DNA of 64,000 nt. Source: Circinella umbellata. Taxonomy: Eukaryota > Mucoromycota > Mucoromycetes > Mucorales > Lichtheimiaceae. This document shows positions 48,868 to 60,984 of the stretch, in pieces. The notes beneath the pieces were generated by a model that was given only the letters and a program-made list of their open reading frames with translations, made no database searches and was not told the DNA's origin. Both the position numbers and the translations under genes were made by a program. Position 1 is the first letter of the stretch, and each line of letters opens with the position of its first letter. The stretch is from the NCBI GenBank assembly GCA_025093555.1, contig JAIWNF010000032.1, positions 434,001 to 498,000 of the forward strand. Reading direction: 5' to 3'.

Positions 48868-49660
48868 CAGAGAGTCCCCGTTAATTTCACAGGGATATTT
48901 TTCATTTTTTCTGTGAAAATACGTAAAGGGGCGTGAAAGTTAACCGATACTATTAATTTTTTTTTCAAGGAATGTGCATATATTGAATACTTCAAGTCAC
49001 TTTTATCTTTTAATTAATAACTTATATCTGTGCGCTTGTTCTCTATGCGTTTTTGAAACCCACGATTTTTTTTATTTGAGCACATCCTCAACATTTATTT
49101 TAAATTAAAAAACTATATATAGTCCCTAAAGCTGCAAACATATTTATCTCCAATCGCTACGTATCATATATATTTTGCTCTATATGTATCAAAATGACAC
49201 CAGCCAAATCATACGTAAATTAACTTCTTGACAGCTGAGCAGTGTGGTATACTAGCTGAGAAGGTGGAAAAGACTTCACTTATAAACCATTACAAATTAA
49301 TCACTGGCAATGCAAAATAAAAATGAACGAGTTCAATTTGTTTAAGACACGTAACATTAGTACAATATCGAAAGGCTTAAAGAGAGAAAAACAAGAAGAA
49401 AATAAACATTCAATAAACTCTTATGAAAAAACATGCAAGTGGCGTAATAAAAAAGCAATCCATCCTGTATACTAATTTGATTGCAATCCTTATATTTATC
49501 ACAGAAATAATTTTTCTTATTATATCCGTTAAGGATTCAATGCTGCTCGGTGCTATGAAAGTGAAATAAAAGGGAATATGAAGATTTTATTATGTTATTT
49601 TTACCATTCCTTGATTTTTGGTGAAGTTAATGAGGTGTGGAAATTAACGGGGACCCTCTG
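48868..49660. mobile_element. 793-bp Tc1/mariner-like non-autonomous element
   Basis: The left end reads CAGAGAGTCCCCGTTAATTT and the inverted right end reads CAGAGGGTCCCCGTTAATTT, one mismatch over 20 bp. Each end is directly flanked by TA (48866-48867 and 49661-49662), the Tc1/mariner target duplication. The interior is AT-rich with no transposase frame, so mobilisation would need an enzyme supplied elsewhere. Confidence 0.8.
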
Positions 49661-49662
49661 TA

Positions 49663-50332
49663 ACGGAGTTCCTCTGCATTCTAATACAACGTAAGTAACT
49701 AGCTTTTAATACCCCTATGTCAGCACCAAACTTCAAATATGGTAAGAACCCTATAAACTAACCATCAAAAATACTTGGACGTTAAGATGCTTGTGCTTGT
49801 GCTCATGGACTGTAAGTGTATATTTGTAGACCAAAGCCTGAATCGGTATTTGCTCCCGGAGGCAGAGAACCTGTTCGATGAAATATAAATTCACGGATAC
49901 AAAAGACATGACACTGTGCATTATATCATTCTTGAATTCAAGGATCAACCGCTAAAACAAAAGGCTATAGGGAATTCGAAATAGCGACGGAATTTTATCT
50001 TTTGAAAGTTTAAAGAATCATAAGATTAGATTCAAGGATGGATCCTTCAAGAAAGCAATACACAGCTGAAATTTTTTTATAGAAATAAAATAAAATAAAA
50101 TAAAAATATTGTATGCTTCTATTTCCATTTATTTGTTTATTTCGTTATAGTTTAACATGCTTTAATAAATGTGTTCTTTTATAGCATTGCTGTATTATTT
50201 TTGAGGTATTGGGAAATTACTCTCTGGGCCTAGTTAAAGGATCAAAGGATGAGATTCAAGGATTGACTCTTGAAAATACTCAAACATCCAATCATGTTTT
50301 GTCCATCCTTGAAAATTAATTTTTCAGGGATG
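49663..50332. other. Non-coding spacer between repeats
   Basis: Short open frames only (for example 49751-49948, minus strand). It includes an ATAAA-type repeat at 50085-50105. No gene recognised. Confidence 0.4.
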
Positions 50333-50837
50333 CGCATATGCAGAAAAGTGTCGAGCGTTTTATGCATGGTAATAAGCTCCTACTTAATGCACTCCGTGAC
50401 CACAGTTCTGCCATTCACACTCAACAATTAAAAAAGCAAATTGAGCAAGAAAAACAATCAGCGGAACTCAAAGGTGTGAAACTGTCGCGTTTTGGTGGAC
50501 AAGAAATATTCTCGGGTATTTGATAACGTATACCCTTTTTTTTTTGCTATTATACTTGTGGTGTTGAATGCTTTTTGTTCCTGTGCAAAGAGTTGTGATT
50601 CGTCATGAACATTCTTTGTGAGGCAGAGATCTGACTTTCAGTGATGCGTTTTGCACGTTAAAGGGGGTTGAACATTCATGGGAACAAGGTCGCCTTTACC
50701 CCTCAATGGTTGTTAAGCTGGTAACTTGGAAGAATGATGAATTTTTAAGTGAACATTTACCAGCCGGATGTCTGCTGCGATTGGCAGTAAAACAGCTTGA
50801 AACTATTGTTTTGTGTTTGTCAATATTATTTTTCAAT
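50333..50837 (+). pseudogene. Duplicated fragment of the PD-(D/E)XK-like gene
   Basis: 50333-50530 is a diverged copy of 45567-45790: both contain the sequence for LLxALRDxSSAxHTQ, KKQIEQEKQSAEL and GVKLSR(L/F)GGQ, and similarity continues into the following intron start. Relative to the parent the copy has an 8-nt deletion after the AEKCRAF codons that breaks the frame, and an in-frame 12-nt deletion. A further coding-like exon (about 50645-50837, GVEHSWEQGRLYPSMVV, then GTAAGT) follows after a TTTCAG acceptor-like site and has no counterpart recognised elsewhere in the window. Confidence 0.6.
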
Positions 50838-52327
50838 GTAAGTACGTACTTTTATTTCAGCATCAATTTACCACCGATTGTATAGATATATTCACTTGCT
50901 TTTTTCGTGCTGTGGTTTATTTTATATTATTCCTACTTGTAGTCCGTGTGATGGTGTAACGTTACGACGACAAATCATTTTAGGTAAACAGCATAGACAG
51001 TATTATGGTAATATTGAGAATAGTTGTTATGAATAGAGATGCTACGTAATAATCAATATTGCTAGTTTATAGTTATGGCTGTTCTGATATTTCGACGTAT
51101 ATATAAAGAGGTGTCCCTGTTATTTAGAGAGTTTCGTTGTTTATACCCAAATCATGCTCAACAATAACAAGAAAAGAATAATTGCGATTCGGTTCATTAG
51201 TCGAGCCAAGATGCTTTATAAATACAATATTTAGTTGTTAGCTTACTTTGCTTAACTTGTCATTCATTCAATAATTCATTTATCCATCTATGTATATACG
51301 TATTCCAATCTTAATACATAATTAAATAGAAAGTATCATCGTAGCACCTCTGCATATTGAACGAACAACATTTAATAAGTTACGTACGTACTGATGAATA
51401 TTTCAAACCTGCTTTCCCTGATTCTCTTACAATATATGTATTAGATGATACCGTATACACTGAATAATACGAATACATTAGGCGTTTTATTTTAGTCTAT
51501 CTATTATGTCCAGAATTAATAATGGAGAATGTGGCAGTGAGTGTTGAACTTTATAATAAAATCGACTACTGTAATGCTGCTTTTATGTTATTATCAATTA
51601 TACATCCTGCTTATTTTGTTTCTAGAAAAGGGGAAATCTATTTACGATGCATGACAATCAGGGGGGGGGTTCAGTAGTAGTTACATATCAATAATACCTA
51701 TTATTCCTTCTTTTCTTTCGTACTGAATTTTATGTATGATACAGTACCTTTTTTCTTATAACTAATATGTAAAATAGAAGGTGAAACGAATTGGCAGCAT
51801 CATTCGACGTTTACTCTGTTGATTTTTAAATTGACATTGTTAGGTTTTGATAAATGCCTATTTTTGTTTTTGATGTACATAAATGCGAACCATATAGACA
51901 ACAAATCATGTTGTGTTACTCTGTACATTGCTTTCGTATGTAAATTAGGAATATACCTACGAAAAAAAAAAGTCGATGTAGTAACTTATATCACTTTACA
52001 ACAAGTTCATATATTTGCTTTTTAAATATAAATCGTGACAAAAAATTCCTCCATATTTGTTTTTACGTGTCTAACGGTATTGATTCGCCTGTTTGTCTTG
52101 ACAGCATAATAACTTTCTATATGGAGTAAACTTTCTAAAGCATGAAACTTTTTTAAATTCCGTTCAGGACAATGAAAAAAAAAAAAAAAGTACCCTTTTG
52201 CTGCAAGTGCTCTTTTTTTTTTTAATTTTCCTCCCTCTCTTTATTTTTCTTCCTAGCAACATACCACAATCGCCACTACTACTACTACCACAACAAGGCA
52301 TTTCGATTGTAATAGCAAAAAAAGAAA
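50838..52327. other. Intergenic region upstream of the M13 peptidase
   Basis: About 1.5 kb of AT-rich DNA with a G9-10 run at 51661-51670. Pyrimidine-rich DNA with a CTCCCTCTC run and ACTACTACT repeats at 52220-52300 probably forms the promoter and leader of the peptidase gene. No gene seen. Confidence 0.45.
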
Positions 52328-55190
52328 ATGGCTGAAAGGGGTGAACGCGAACCCCTTCTTGGTAATCAAGATGGCGATAATCAAGGTCGTAGATCATCCG
52401 TAGCCAGTGAAACTCAACAAGATCGTCGTCATGGGGATCGTTTTCAAATTGGTCGATTTACACTGTTGGAAAAAATATTATTCATTCTAAGTGTGACATT
52501 ACTCATCTTGCTATGTATATTTGTCGGTTTATATACGCGTCGTGCGTATGGTGATGATAATGATCATGCTGGTGAACCTTCAAGACCAAGTCCGACACCA
52601 GGTAAACCTGACCATGGTGGTGGTAACGAAACTGAAAGAGTAAGTTGTATTATTGAGGACTCCTTAACAAATAAAAACAAAGCTAAATTATAATTGTATG
52701 TGTTTGGGGGGGTTATTTTTGTATTTATTTATTTATTTTATTTTTAGTCTGTGTGTGTTTCAGCTGAATGTGTATTGACAGCAGCAGAAATCTTGAAGGT
52801 AAAAAAATAAAATAAAAGAGTGGAGACAACAATAAGAATGATATGAGATGTACTAATTATCTTCTTTCTTGTTTATTGTTTTGATTACTTAAAAAAAACA
52901 GGATATCGACACCACGGTTGATCCATGTGACGATTTCTATGCCTATACATGTAATATATTATTATTTAACCCCCTGAATTGTTTTTGATTATTTTACTAA
53001 TTTGTTTAATAATAATAACAGGTAATAATTGGATTAAATCACACGATATACCCGAAGGAAAATCAAGAACAGGTTCATTTGACTTATTGGCAACCAGAAA
53101 CAAGGAAATTTTACACAGTATATTTACACACGACTTTGATGCTTATAATGATATCGTATCATTGGATGATTTACCTGATCCAGACAAGTATTTAGATAAA
53201 CAAAACTTTCAAAAGGGAAAAGCAGTATTTGATTCTTGCATGGATGAATCGGCGATTGATTCATTGGGTGCGGATCCATTATTGCCCCTTTTACGTGAAC
53301 TTATCAAGATATTCCCAAATGGTGAACTATATACAGTAGCAGATGGAGAAGAAACGTTCGATATTGAAGCAACTACTATGGTTAATCAGAAAGAACTGAC
53401 GCGGGCTCTTGTTCATTTGTCCAAGGTTGCCGTAGATCCTCTTTTTGCTTTATTTGTGGAAGCTGATTCCAAGGATCCTGAAGTGACTTCATTACAAATC
53501 TTCCAATCTGGGTTAACATTACCATCCAAAGAATATTACAAACAAAAGGATATGGTCGATACATTACGCGAGGTAATTGAAGAAACCCTTAATTTAGTAC
53601 TTCCTAATGTACCCGAACTAGGCTGGTCCAATAATAGTGCCAAGATAATGGCTCGAATGATTGTCGATTTTGAAAAACAATTGGCGGAAATAAGTGATCT
53701 ACCAGAAGATTTAATGGATCCTTCCAAGATTTATAATCCACGTACATTATCCAATTTAACTAAATTGTCACCCAGCATTGATTGGGGATTATTGGTGACA
53801 CATATGCTTCCAGATTCAGTACCTCATCAAGATACTATTGTTGTTTCCTCACCCAGATACCTCGATGCTTTGTCTAACCAACTGATTAACCGCTCAACTC
53901 AACGTACTTTACAAGCCTATTTATTATGGCAAGCTATTAACGAATACGCACCTTCATTGTCCGAACAAATCCGTAAACCACTTCAACGTTTATCAGCAAA
54001 ATTGCGTGGTACCAATGCCAAAGTGACCAAACCACGTTGGGAAACATGTTTGGATCAAGTCGATTTATCACTTGGTTTCTTAGCTAGTCGATACTTTGTG
54101 CTGGAAACATTTAAACGTGAAACGAAGGCAAGAGCAGATGAATTCGTTGCCTCCATCAAGGACAGCTTTTTGAATCGATTACCAGAATTGGAATGGTTAG
54201 ATCAAGTCACGCGGGATCGTGCGATTGAAAAAGCACATGCGCTTGCACACAAAGTTGGATATCCCACAAAAACACCAAATGTTATGTCACCAGTTTCCCT
54301 TTCTGATTATTATTCGGATCTCTCGGTGGATCAGGATGACTATTTTGGAAATTATTTACGTGGTCGCCAGTGGCTAGTTATGAAGAACTGGAAACAGGCA
54401 GGAAAACCGACAGATAAATCGACTTGGGAGATGACACCTTCGACGGTCAATGCTTATTTTGATCCTTCAAAGAATCAGATTGTTTTCCCAGCTGGAATTC
54501 TTCAGGCTCCTTTCTTTAGTGGTGAGTATCCAGATTATTTGAACTATGGAGGTATTGGTGCTGTTGTGGGACATGAACTGAGCCACAGTTACGATAATAA
54601 TGGTCGTCACTTTGATGCACGAGGCCGGCTTAGCGAATGGTGGACCAAGGAAACATTAGAAGCATTCGAAGAAAAAACCAAATGCTTTGTGAATCAATAC
54701 AGTAACTTCACAATGGATGATGAAGAGGGTAATCCTATCAATGTCAATGGCAAGTTAACTTTAGGTGAAAATATCGCTGATAATGGAGGTGTCCGACAAT
54801 CTTATGTTGCTTGGAAAAAGGTGTATGATAAAAATCAGAATTCCAAGGAAAATATGTTATTACCTGGTTTGGAAAATATTACGCCACAACAATTATTTTT
54901 TATTAACTATGGACGTATTTGGTGTGGTAAATCAACCAAAGCACAAGCTAAGCAAAGTGTAAGTTATTATTTTACAGAAAAAAAAGAAGATGATTTGTGA
55001 TCAAAAAAAAAAAAATTACTGACCACAAACACAATGTCATATATGTCATAAATAGATTTTGGTGGATGAACACTCGCCACCAAAATGGCGTGTCATCGGT
55101 GCTTTACAAAATTCAAAATACTTTGCAGATGTGTTTAAATGTCCTGCTGGTTCCCCTATGAATCCTATTGATAAATGTGATTTATGGTAG
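52328..55190 (+). CDS. M13 family zinc metallopeptidase (neprilysin/ECE-like)
   Basis: Five exons join in phase: 52328-52639, 52748-52798, 52902-52950, 53022-54958, 55056-55190. They give 827 residues. It is a type II membrane peptidase: cytosolic N-terminus with a dileucine-type EREPLLG motif, one membrane anchor (KILFILSVTLLILLCIFVGL, residues about 49-68), a Pro/Gly-rich stalk, then the extracellular or lumenal M13 domain. The N-terminal PCDDFYAYTCNNWI matches the family's conserved Cys block. Catalytic elements are VNAYFDPSKNQIVFPAGILQ, the zinc motif HELSH (HExxH), the third zinc ligand Glu in ENIADNGG, and the C-terminal CPAGSPMNP...CDLW. All zinc ligands are present, so it should be active. 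The dileucine motif suggests vacuolar or endosomal sorting; this is inference. Confidence 0.95.
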
Positions 55191-55885
55191 ATATTATAAA
55201 AAAGCGCTATTTTTTCCCCATGAAATAAACACATTCGAAATTGTGATTCCTATATATAATTTTTTTTCAAGTTATAATTTTTACTGTTTCATTGTCTTAT
55301 TGTTTGTTTTTATTTTATCAAATAAAATCCTCTTTTTTTTCTCCTTGATCTATTATTTATTTTATGTGTTACTGTAACAAGATGACATATTCACCAAAGC
55401 ATTGTTTTCTTTGATCGGTGTCGGCGCCGGTCCGGGGTACATTGTTTTTTTTAATATGGTCCTTTTTGTGTAACACGATGCGCATCCTTTTTCTTAAAAG
55501 GACGAACCAGAACGATGGAAAGATAACTGAACACAGTGCCAAAAATAAATTTCTACACCTCAGCCTTTTCTCTTCTTCATTAAAGATTAAATTAGGCTGC
55601 ATAAAGCTAACTTCATAACACTCTTTTGTTGTATTAGTGTATTTTTCTGAATCAATGATATCAAAAAAAAAAAAACATCATCCTCATAAGCATTAATAAC
55701 ATTACGTATCAAAAGTACTCAGCAGGTAAATAAGTTCTTGACAAATGTGTATAAAAGAAATAGATCAAAATAATCTCTACCTTTTTTTTTTGACAACTAC
55801 CTATATCCACTATCTAAAGTATTTTAACGATACTTCGCTCTACAACTACATATATACTAGATATCAACCTAACATTAAATAACAC
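55191..55885. other. Intergenic region, M13 / VC0807-like gene
   Basis: AT-rich spacer with a small GC-richer patch (GGTGTCGGCGCCGGTCCGGGG, about 55416-55436). It contains no supported gene; the overlapping short frames on both strands have no domain. Confidence 0.4.
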
Positions 55886-57095
55886 ATGGTAAAATGTTAT
55901 TTTGAATAACGCGTCTAATATATATCTTCTTTTATGATGGCTGGTTACTAACAGATATATTGAAATTATTATGATATAGATCGATAACAATCAATACGTT
56001 AACAACAGTAATAGAATATCAGTTCCGCACGAATATGATTCTGGAACTACGAAAAATGACATCTCGAACGACTATGATGATTCTAAAATGGTCAGACCCA
56101 AGGATTATAAAGAAGTTTACAACAATACTCCTGGTACCAGTCGCCCAGTCTCTTACGTTGATGACAATGAAAATGCCGTTTTACGAGACAATGCAGTTGG
56201 TGGTAACGCTGAAAAAAAGGTGTATAAAAAAGTAAAATACGAATTTCCAGAAGAGAAAGAGAAAAAACTTGATCCAAAAACACGACGTAAGAACAACATC
56301 CGAATGACCCTCCGTTTTCTTGTATTAATCTTTTTCGATCTTGGCTTACCTTTGACTCTGTTCTTTGTCTTGAACATCTATGCAAACATGGTTATTGCTG
56401 CGATCTGTGCTGGTATTCCTCCACTTTTACGTATTATTTACACTATGATTCGACACAAACGTTTTGATTTCTTGAACGGGTTTGTCATTGCCATTTTTGC
56501 CATTTCTGCAACCGTCTCTGCAATTAGTGGGGATATCAATGTTATATTATTACGTGAAGCGGTTACATCGACTGTTATGGGATTGATTTTTTTGGGAAGC
56601 ATGATTCCTATCAAGAACCGCAAGTTTCAATTTTATCCTCTGATACATTTGATCAGTCGCGAAGTATTTGAAGCTTTTCCAGAGATCATTTGGACTGATG
56701 CCCAGGGAGAACGTCATGAAATGATGTATGGAAAATGGATGTGGCAAGAATATAGTTATTATCGAAAATGTTCTCGTGGTTTGACATTTGCTTGGGGCTT
56801 TACGTTTATTGCGGACGCTGCTTCTCGCGTTGCTATGGTATTCACAGGTGTTCCACCTATCACTATTGTGTTGGTCGGTATGATTGTTTCTTTTTCTACA
56901 ATCGGTATTCTGATTATTTCAAATATTATTGTGTTTGTTATAATACAAAAAAGATGTGTTCCTTTTACCAAGCAATGGCTCAGGAAAAACGACTATTCAA
57001 TTGATGAGGAGGAAGAATATGAAGATAATACTCTTATTAATAAGAAAGACAAGGATGATGATGCTACCGCTTTTTCATCAGTACCTATCGTTTAA
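55886..57095 (+). CDS. VC0807-like multi-pass membrane protein
   Basis: The coding sequence is the ATG at 55886-55888, an intron directly after it (55889-55979), then one exon 55980-57095. It totals 372 residues, beginning MIDNNQYVNNSNRISVP. A charged cytosolic N-terminus of about 105 residues is followed by six or so hydrophobic segments in two clusters. The middle (RHKRFDFLNGFVIAIFAIS..SGDINVILLREAVTSTVMGL) has the R-x-D-x-LG-hydrophobic and LLREA features of the VC0807 domain family found in fungi and bacteria. The C-terminus is acidic and basic (DEEEEYEDN). No catalytic residues or transport motif are known for this family, so function remains open. This start is chosen because the frame upstream of 55980 is closed. 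Confidence 0.7.
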
Positions 57096-57759
57096 CAAAA
57101 GCCACTTATTTATTCCCCCTTTTTTTGTTTATGTATCATTCAGTTTTTTTGTATGTACCAACATTCTGTTATGAATTTTATTTTTCTTTATTCTTGTACG
57201 TAAATGTTTCTTCTTCTCTTTTATATTTTTTGTTTAACAAACTCGTCTATATATAAATAAATATCTCATTTACGTAACGTATGTAATATATTACGTATTT
57301 AAAATACTATCATCTATGGATTTTTATTCAATATTCCAGTGTTCTTTTGACTGACTGAAAAATTATATTCTCTATTGATACACGTTATTCACGAGATTTT
57401 ATTAGTTATATCAAAGGTCATACAAAAGCCAGGTCTCGACAACCGAAAATACACGTAAGAAATACAAATCATTAAGATAAGGGGTCCCATCATATACTTA
57501 TTGTAGATTCAAGAAACGTCACCAAAGAAATATAACTATCAATACGTAAACATTATATACAGTGTAACATCATCTTCATAACTTCATTATTAATACCAAC
57601 AATAGACATTTAGCTTGGTTAATACAAAAGAAAAAAAAAGAACAGGGTTGTGTATATGCGTATTATATAGTAATAATATTTACAATTATATAAAAAGGAT
57701 CAATGGATGAACGAAATGATAATATTGATAATAATAATAAAAAATGATGATGTACATTT
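57096..57759. other. 3' flanks of two convergent genes
   Basis: AT-rich spacer between the VC0807-like gene and the minus-strand Oca6-like gene. No further feature recognised. Confidence 0.4.
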
Positions 57760-58829
57760 TTATAATCCTTCCAATGCCAAAGCATCCAAAGTTCTACTGA
57801 TAACTTCAACCTCTTCAGTTTCTTCATCCAACATTAAATTACCACTTGAATCTCGATCTCCTTCATTTTCATCGTCATCATCGTCATTCATACGATAATG
57901 ATGACCATATCGGTTATAATATTCAACTTGATCTAATCCATCCATCATGACACGGTCCACATCGACATCAACGTCTACCAAATAACGATCTTTACTTGGA
58001 CTTCCAGTATCTTTGCTTTCACGACGTCCAGTGAATGAATTTAATCTTGAAGAAGGTACAAAACCTATATCATCAGAACCTGCCAAGGAAGGCGGTTTGT
58101 TACTTGATGATGAAGAAATATCTTGATCTATATCAGTATTATCATCATTATTATGTGAAGAAGATCGATGATGACGACCATCACCTGTTGTATCCAATAA
58201 ATTATCCAATAAATCTATATAAAAGAAAGTGAATGTATGTAATTGTTGTAATAGTTATTAGTAATATTTCTTTTCTATACGTTTTTATATATATAAATAT
58301 ATGCGTGATATTACCATTCTTTCGACGTTGATAATCATCTTCTTTTTCTTTTTCCAACTTTTCCTTTCTAGCTTTTATTTCACGTTCTTCTTCCGTCATC
58401 ATTTCAGGATTAAGAAACTTGAGACGTAAACAAGAATGTTTTCGAAATGATACTTGACCACCCCAAAGCCAAGGAGGTAAGATAGAAGGTATAGTGACTT
58501 CAAAGTTTTTAAAGTTTTCAACAAATTCAAACTCTTCAGGTGAAATAACATTGGTATGTAAATATCTATAAAGTAAATCATTTCATTCGTTTCATAATAA
58601 ATAGTCAATAAAAGAGCTTTCTATCTGCTTATCCTTTTACTCAATATATATATATATATATCCCTATTTACCTTGAAAATTCACTCATAGCACTTGATGT
58701 ACTCCACATTTGTAATTTACGTAAGCATGCTACTATAAGACCTGTTACGTTAGCTCCATCAAGACAATGTAGATAGAGTGGATGATTTGCTGGATCAATA
58801 AGTATCTATCAATATAGATAAGATATTAG

Positions 58830-58863
<34 letters not shown>

Positions 58864-59273
58864 ATGAAACAAACGGAAGGGGGAAGGGTTTACCTGAAGT
58901 GCCATCAAAGTCTTGTTATAACTTAACGGGATATTATCTTCTTTCATTTTATCGACTTGAATATGTATTAATATAATATTATGCTGTTTACAGAACTCTT
59001 GAACTTCAGGTTTTAATGGACTTGGAATCAATGATAATATAGTTTTTAATCGTAATCTTCATAATAATAGTAAAGAATAATAATAAGATATAATAATAAT
59101 ATATTAGATCCTTTAACATAAAAGTTTAAGTGATTGTTTGTAATAAAAAAAAAAGATATTACATACCGCTTTAAGAATCGTAGATTACGTGGCTTCGGGT
59201 AACCTCCCCTAAATAAATATTCTTCTATCATGGCATATCGAAATGGAGGTATCAAACTTGGTAATTGTATCAT
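57760..59273 (-). CDS. OCA6: Oca6-like atypical tyrosine phosphatase (probably inactive)
   Basis: Five exons join in phase: 59167-59273, 58894-59056, 58672-58805, 58315-58565, 57760-58214. They give 369 residues. The N-terminal half is a Siw14/Oca-type dual-specificity phosphatase fold: LIPPFRYAMIEEYLFRGGYP, then LKTILSLIPSPLKPEV, and the P-loop HCLDGANVTGL. The family signature is C-x5-R; here the Arg position is Val, as in the Oca4/Oca6 branch, so catalysis is unlikely and a scaffolding or regulatory role in the OCA complex (oxidant-induced arrest, TOR/phosphate-linked signalling in yeast) is more plausible. Residues about 200-250 form a charged coiled coil (EEEREIKARKEKLEKEKEDD). The last 150 residues are Asp/Ser-rich and disordered. 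A 236-bp divergent promoter is shared with TFIIE-beta. Confidence 0.85.
58832..58861. repeat. (TA)n microsatellite in an Oca6-like intron
   Basis: Fifteen or so TA units within the intron between the second and third exons; a shorter TA run lies at about 58643-58660 in the next intron. Confidence 0.85.
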
Positions 59274-59509
59274 GGTTTATAACGTTGTTATGTTCTTGTG
59301 TTGTCTTTATATATGTGTATATTATGTGTGTGGTATGCGTATAAGAAAATAATAGGAGTTTGTCGGTGAATCTATTCTTATTTTCCTCAATAAATAGTAT
59401 ATGTATATATTTTTTTTTATAACTTGGAACTTTTTCGCAATAATAGTAGCAAATACCCTTTTAACTCTGATCCAACCTAAATCCAACATAAAAAAAAAAC
59501 ATAGCACTA
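59274..59509. promoter_or_regulatory. Shared divergent promoter, Oca6-like / TFIIE-beta
   Basis: 236 bp between start codons on opposite strands, with a T-run at about 59410 and pyrimidine-rich DNA near the TFIIE side. No specific site is recognised. Confidence 0.5.
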
Positions 59510-60894
59510 ATGTCTAATTTAAATGATCAAGTCAAAAACTTTAAAAAGTCTCTATCAGCAAACACCATGTTGGGTGTTAAAAGAGTAGCAAGACCTAATG
59601 CTATGTCTTCTACTTCTTCTGATTTATCAACACCAAAATATGGATCCATCAATAATAATACTCGAGCAGCATTCGAAACAACTGGATCTGATAGTCCAAG
59701 AAAGAAATCTAAAAAGTCTTCTGGTACTTTTTTTTTAATTCGAAGGAAAAAAAAAACATATTCATGAATCGATCGAGAAGGGTTAAGAATTAAGAATATA
59801 TATACCAACTTATATAGTATATTCACAACCTGCTAATACTGGTACTGGTCACCATGCTATGAGTCAATTATATACTGTTATTCAATTCCTCAAGGTATTG
59901 AGAGGGTAGAATAGAGATATATACACATAAAGTTGATATTTATTGAGTTTAACAATAATGATAAAAAAAAATAATGATAGGAAAGTGATTCACCACAGTC
60001 TGTTGTGAGCATTGTATCACGATCGAGAGTAGATATTCGAAAAAATCAAGCATTATGGGATAAACTCGTTAATAATGATAAAATTGAATATGATCCTACA
60101 AGTGATACATTTTCATACAAGGTAACAAAAAAAAATAGATGGTTCTATTGATAAGAATAAGTAACTTTTGAGTTATAATAACACTATCAATATATAGCCA
60201 ACATATCAAATTCGAAGTAAAGAAGATTTACTTGAACTACTTATTCAAAAAAGAGAAGATGGTGGAATGGATTATAAAGATTTGAAGGATTCCTATTCAA
60301 AATTGGGAGAAGCAGTGGAAGATTTAGCCAATGAAGGACAAATTTTAGTTATTCGTAATAAGGATTTAAACCCACGAGTATTATTTTATAATGAAATGCA
60401 ATATAATACACCTGTTGACGATGGTAAATATATATAGAGAGAGAGAGTTAAAGAGAGCTAGACAATATACTAACTTTAGAAATGATGATAATTATTAGAA
60501 TTTCGTAAAATGTGGGGTAGTATTAAAATACCTGATGAAACTGATTTACCAAAGGCTTTAGAAAATGGTAAACTAATAAGAATATTGATTAACAATAAGA
60601 ATATGATAACTAATTAAATGTATAACAATACACTTTGATAGCTGGGTTGAAAACAATGGAAGTATTTGAAAAGAAAATCGTATCTGAGGTAAGCATATAT
60701 ATTATTATTATCAGTGATATAAAAAGGGTAATACTATCAATGCAATAAGAGAGAACTTCATGTATTCTATTTCTATTTTTTTTTATTTATAGCCAAAACT
60801 TAAACGATCCAAGACACGTAATAGAAAGTTCAAGATTACGAATACTCATTTAGCAAACATTGATTTATCTAAAGATTATGTACCCAACAAATAA
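59510..60894 (+). CDS. TFA2: TFIIE beta subunit (general transcription factor)
   Basis: The small subunit of TFIIE helps recruit TFIIH and open promoter DNA for RNA polymerase II. Seven exons join in phase: 59510-59723, 59818-59894, 59981-60121, 60198-60423, 60499-60567, 60642-60688, 60793-60894. They give 291 residues, the same length class as human GTF2E2. After a disordered N-terminus (about 75 residues) come two winged-helix modules: SQLYTVIQFLKESDSPQS..WDKLVNNDKIEYDP and YQIRSKEDLLELLIQKREDG..VEDLANEGQILVIRNK. A basic C-terminal helix region follows (KRSKTRNRKFKITNTHL). Identification is firm. Confidence 0.93.
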
Positions 60895-60984
60895 TAATAA
60901 TAATAATAAACATAGTAAAGTATAATTGATAGATAGTTTTATAGTATCCATTTGGTATTATCATAATAATTAAGGAATAAATTA

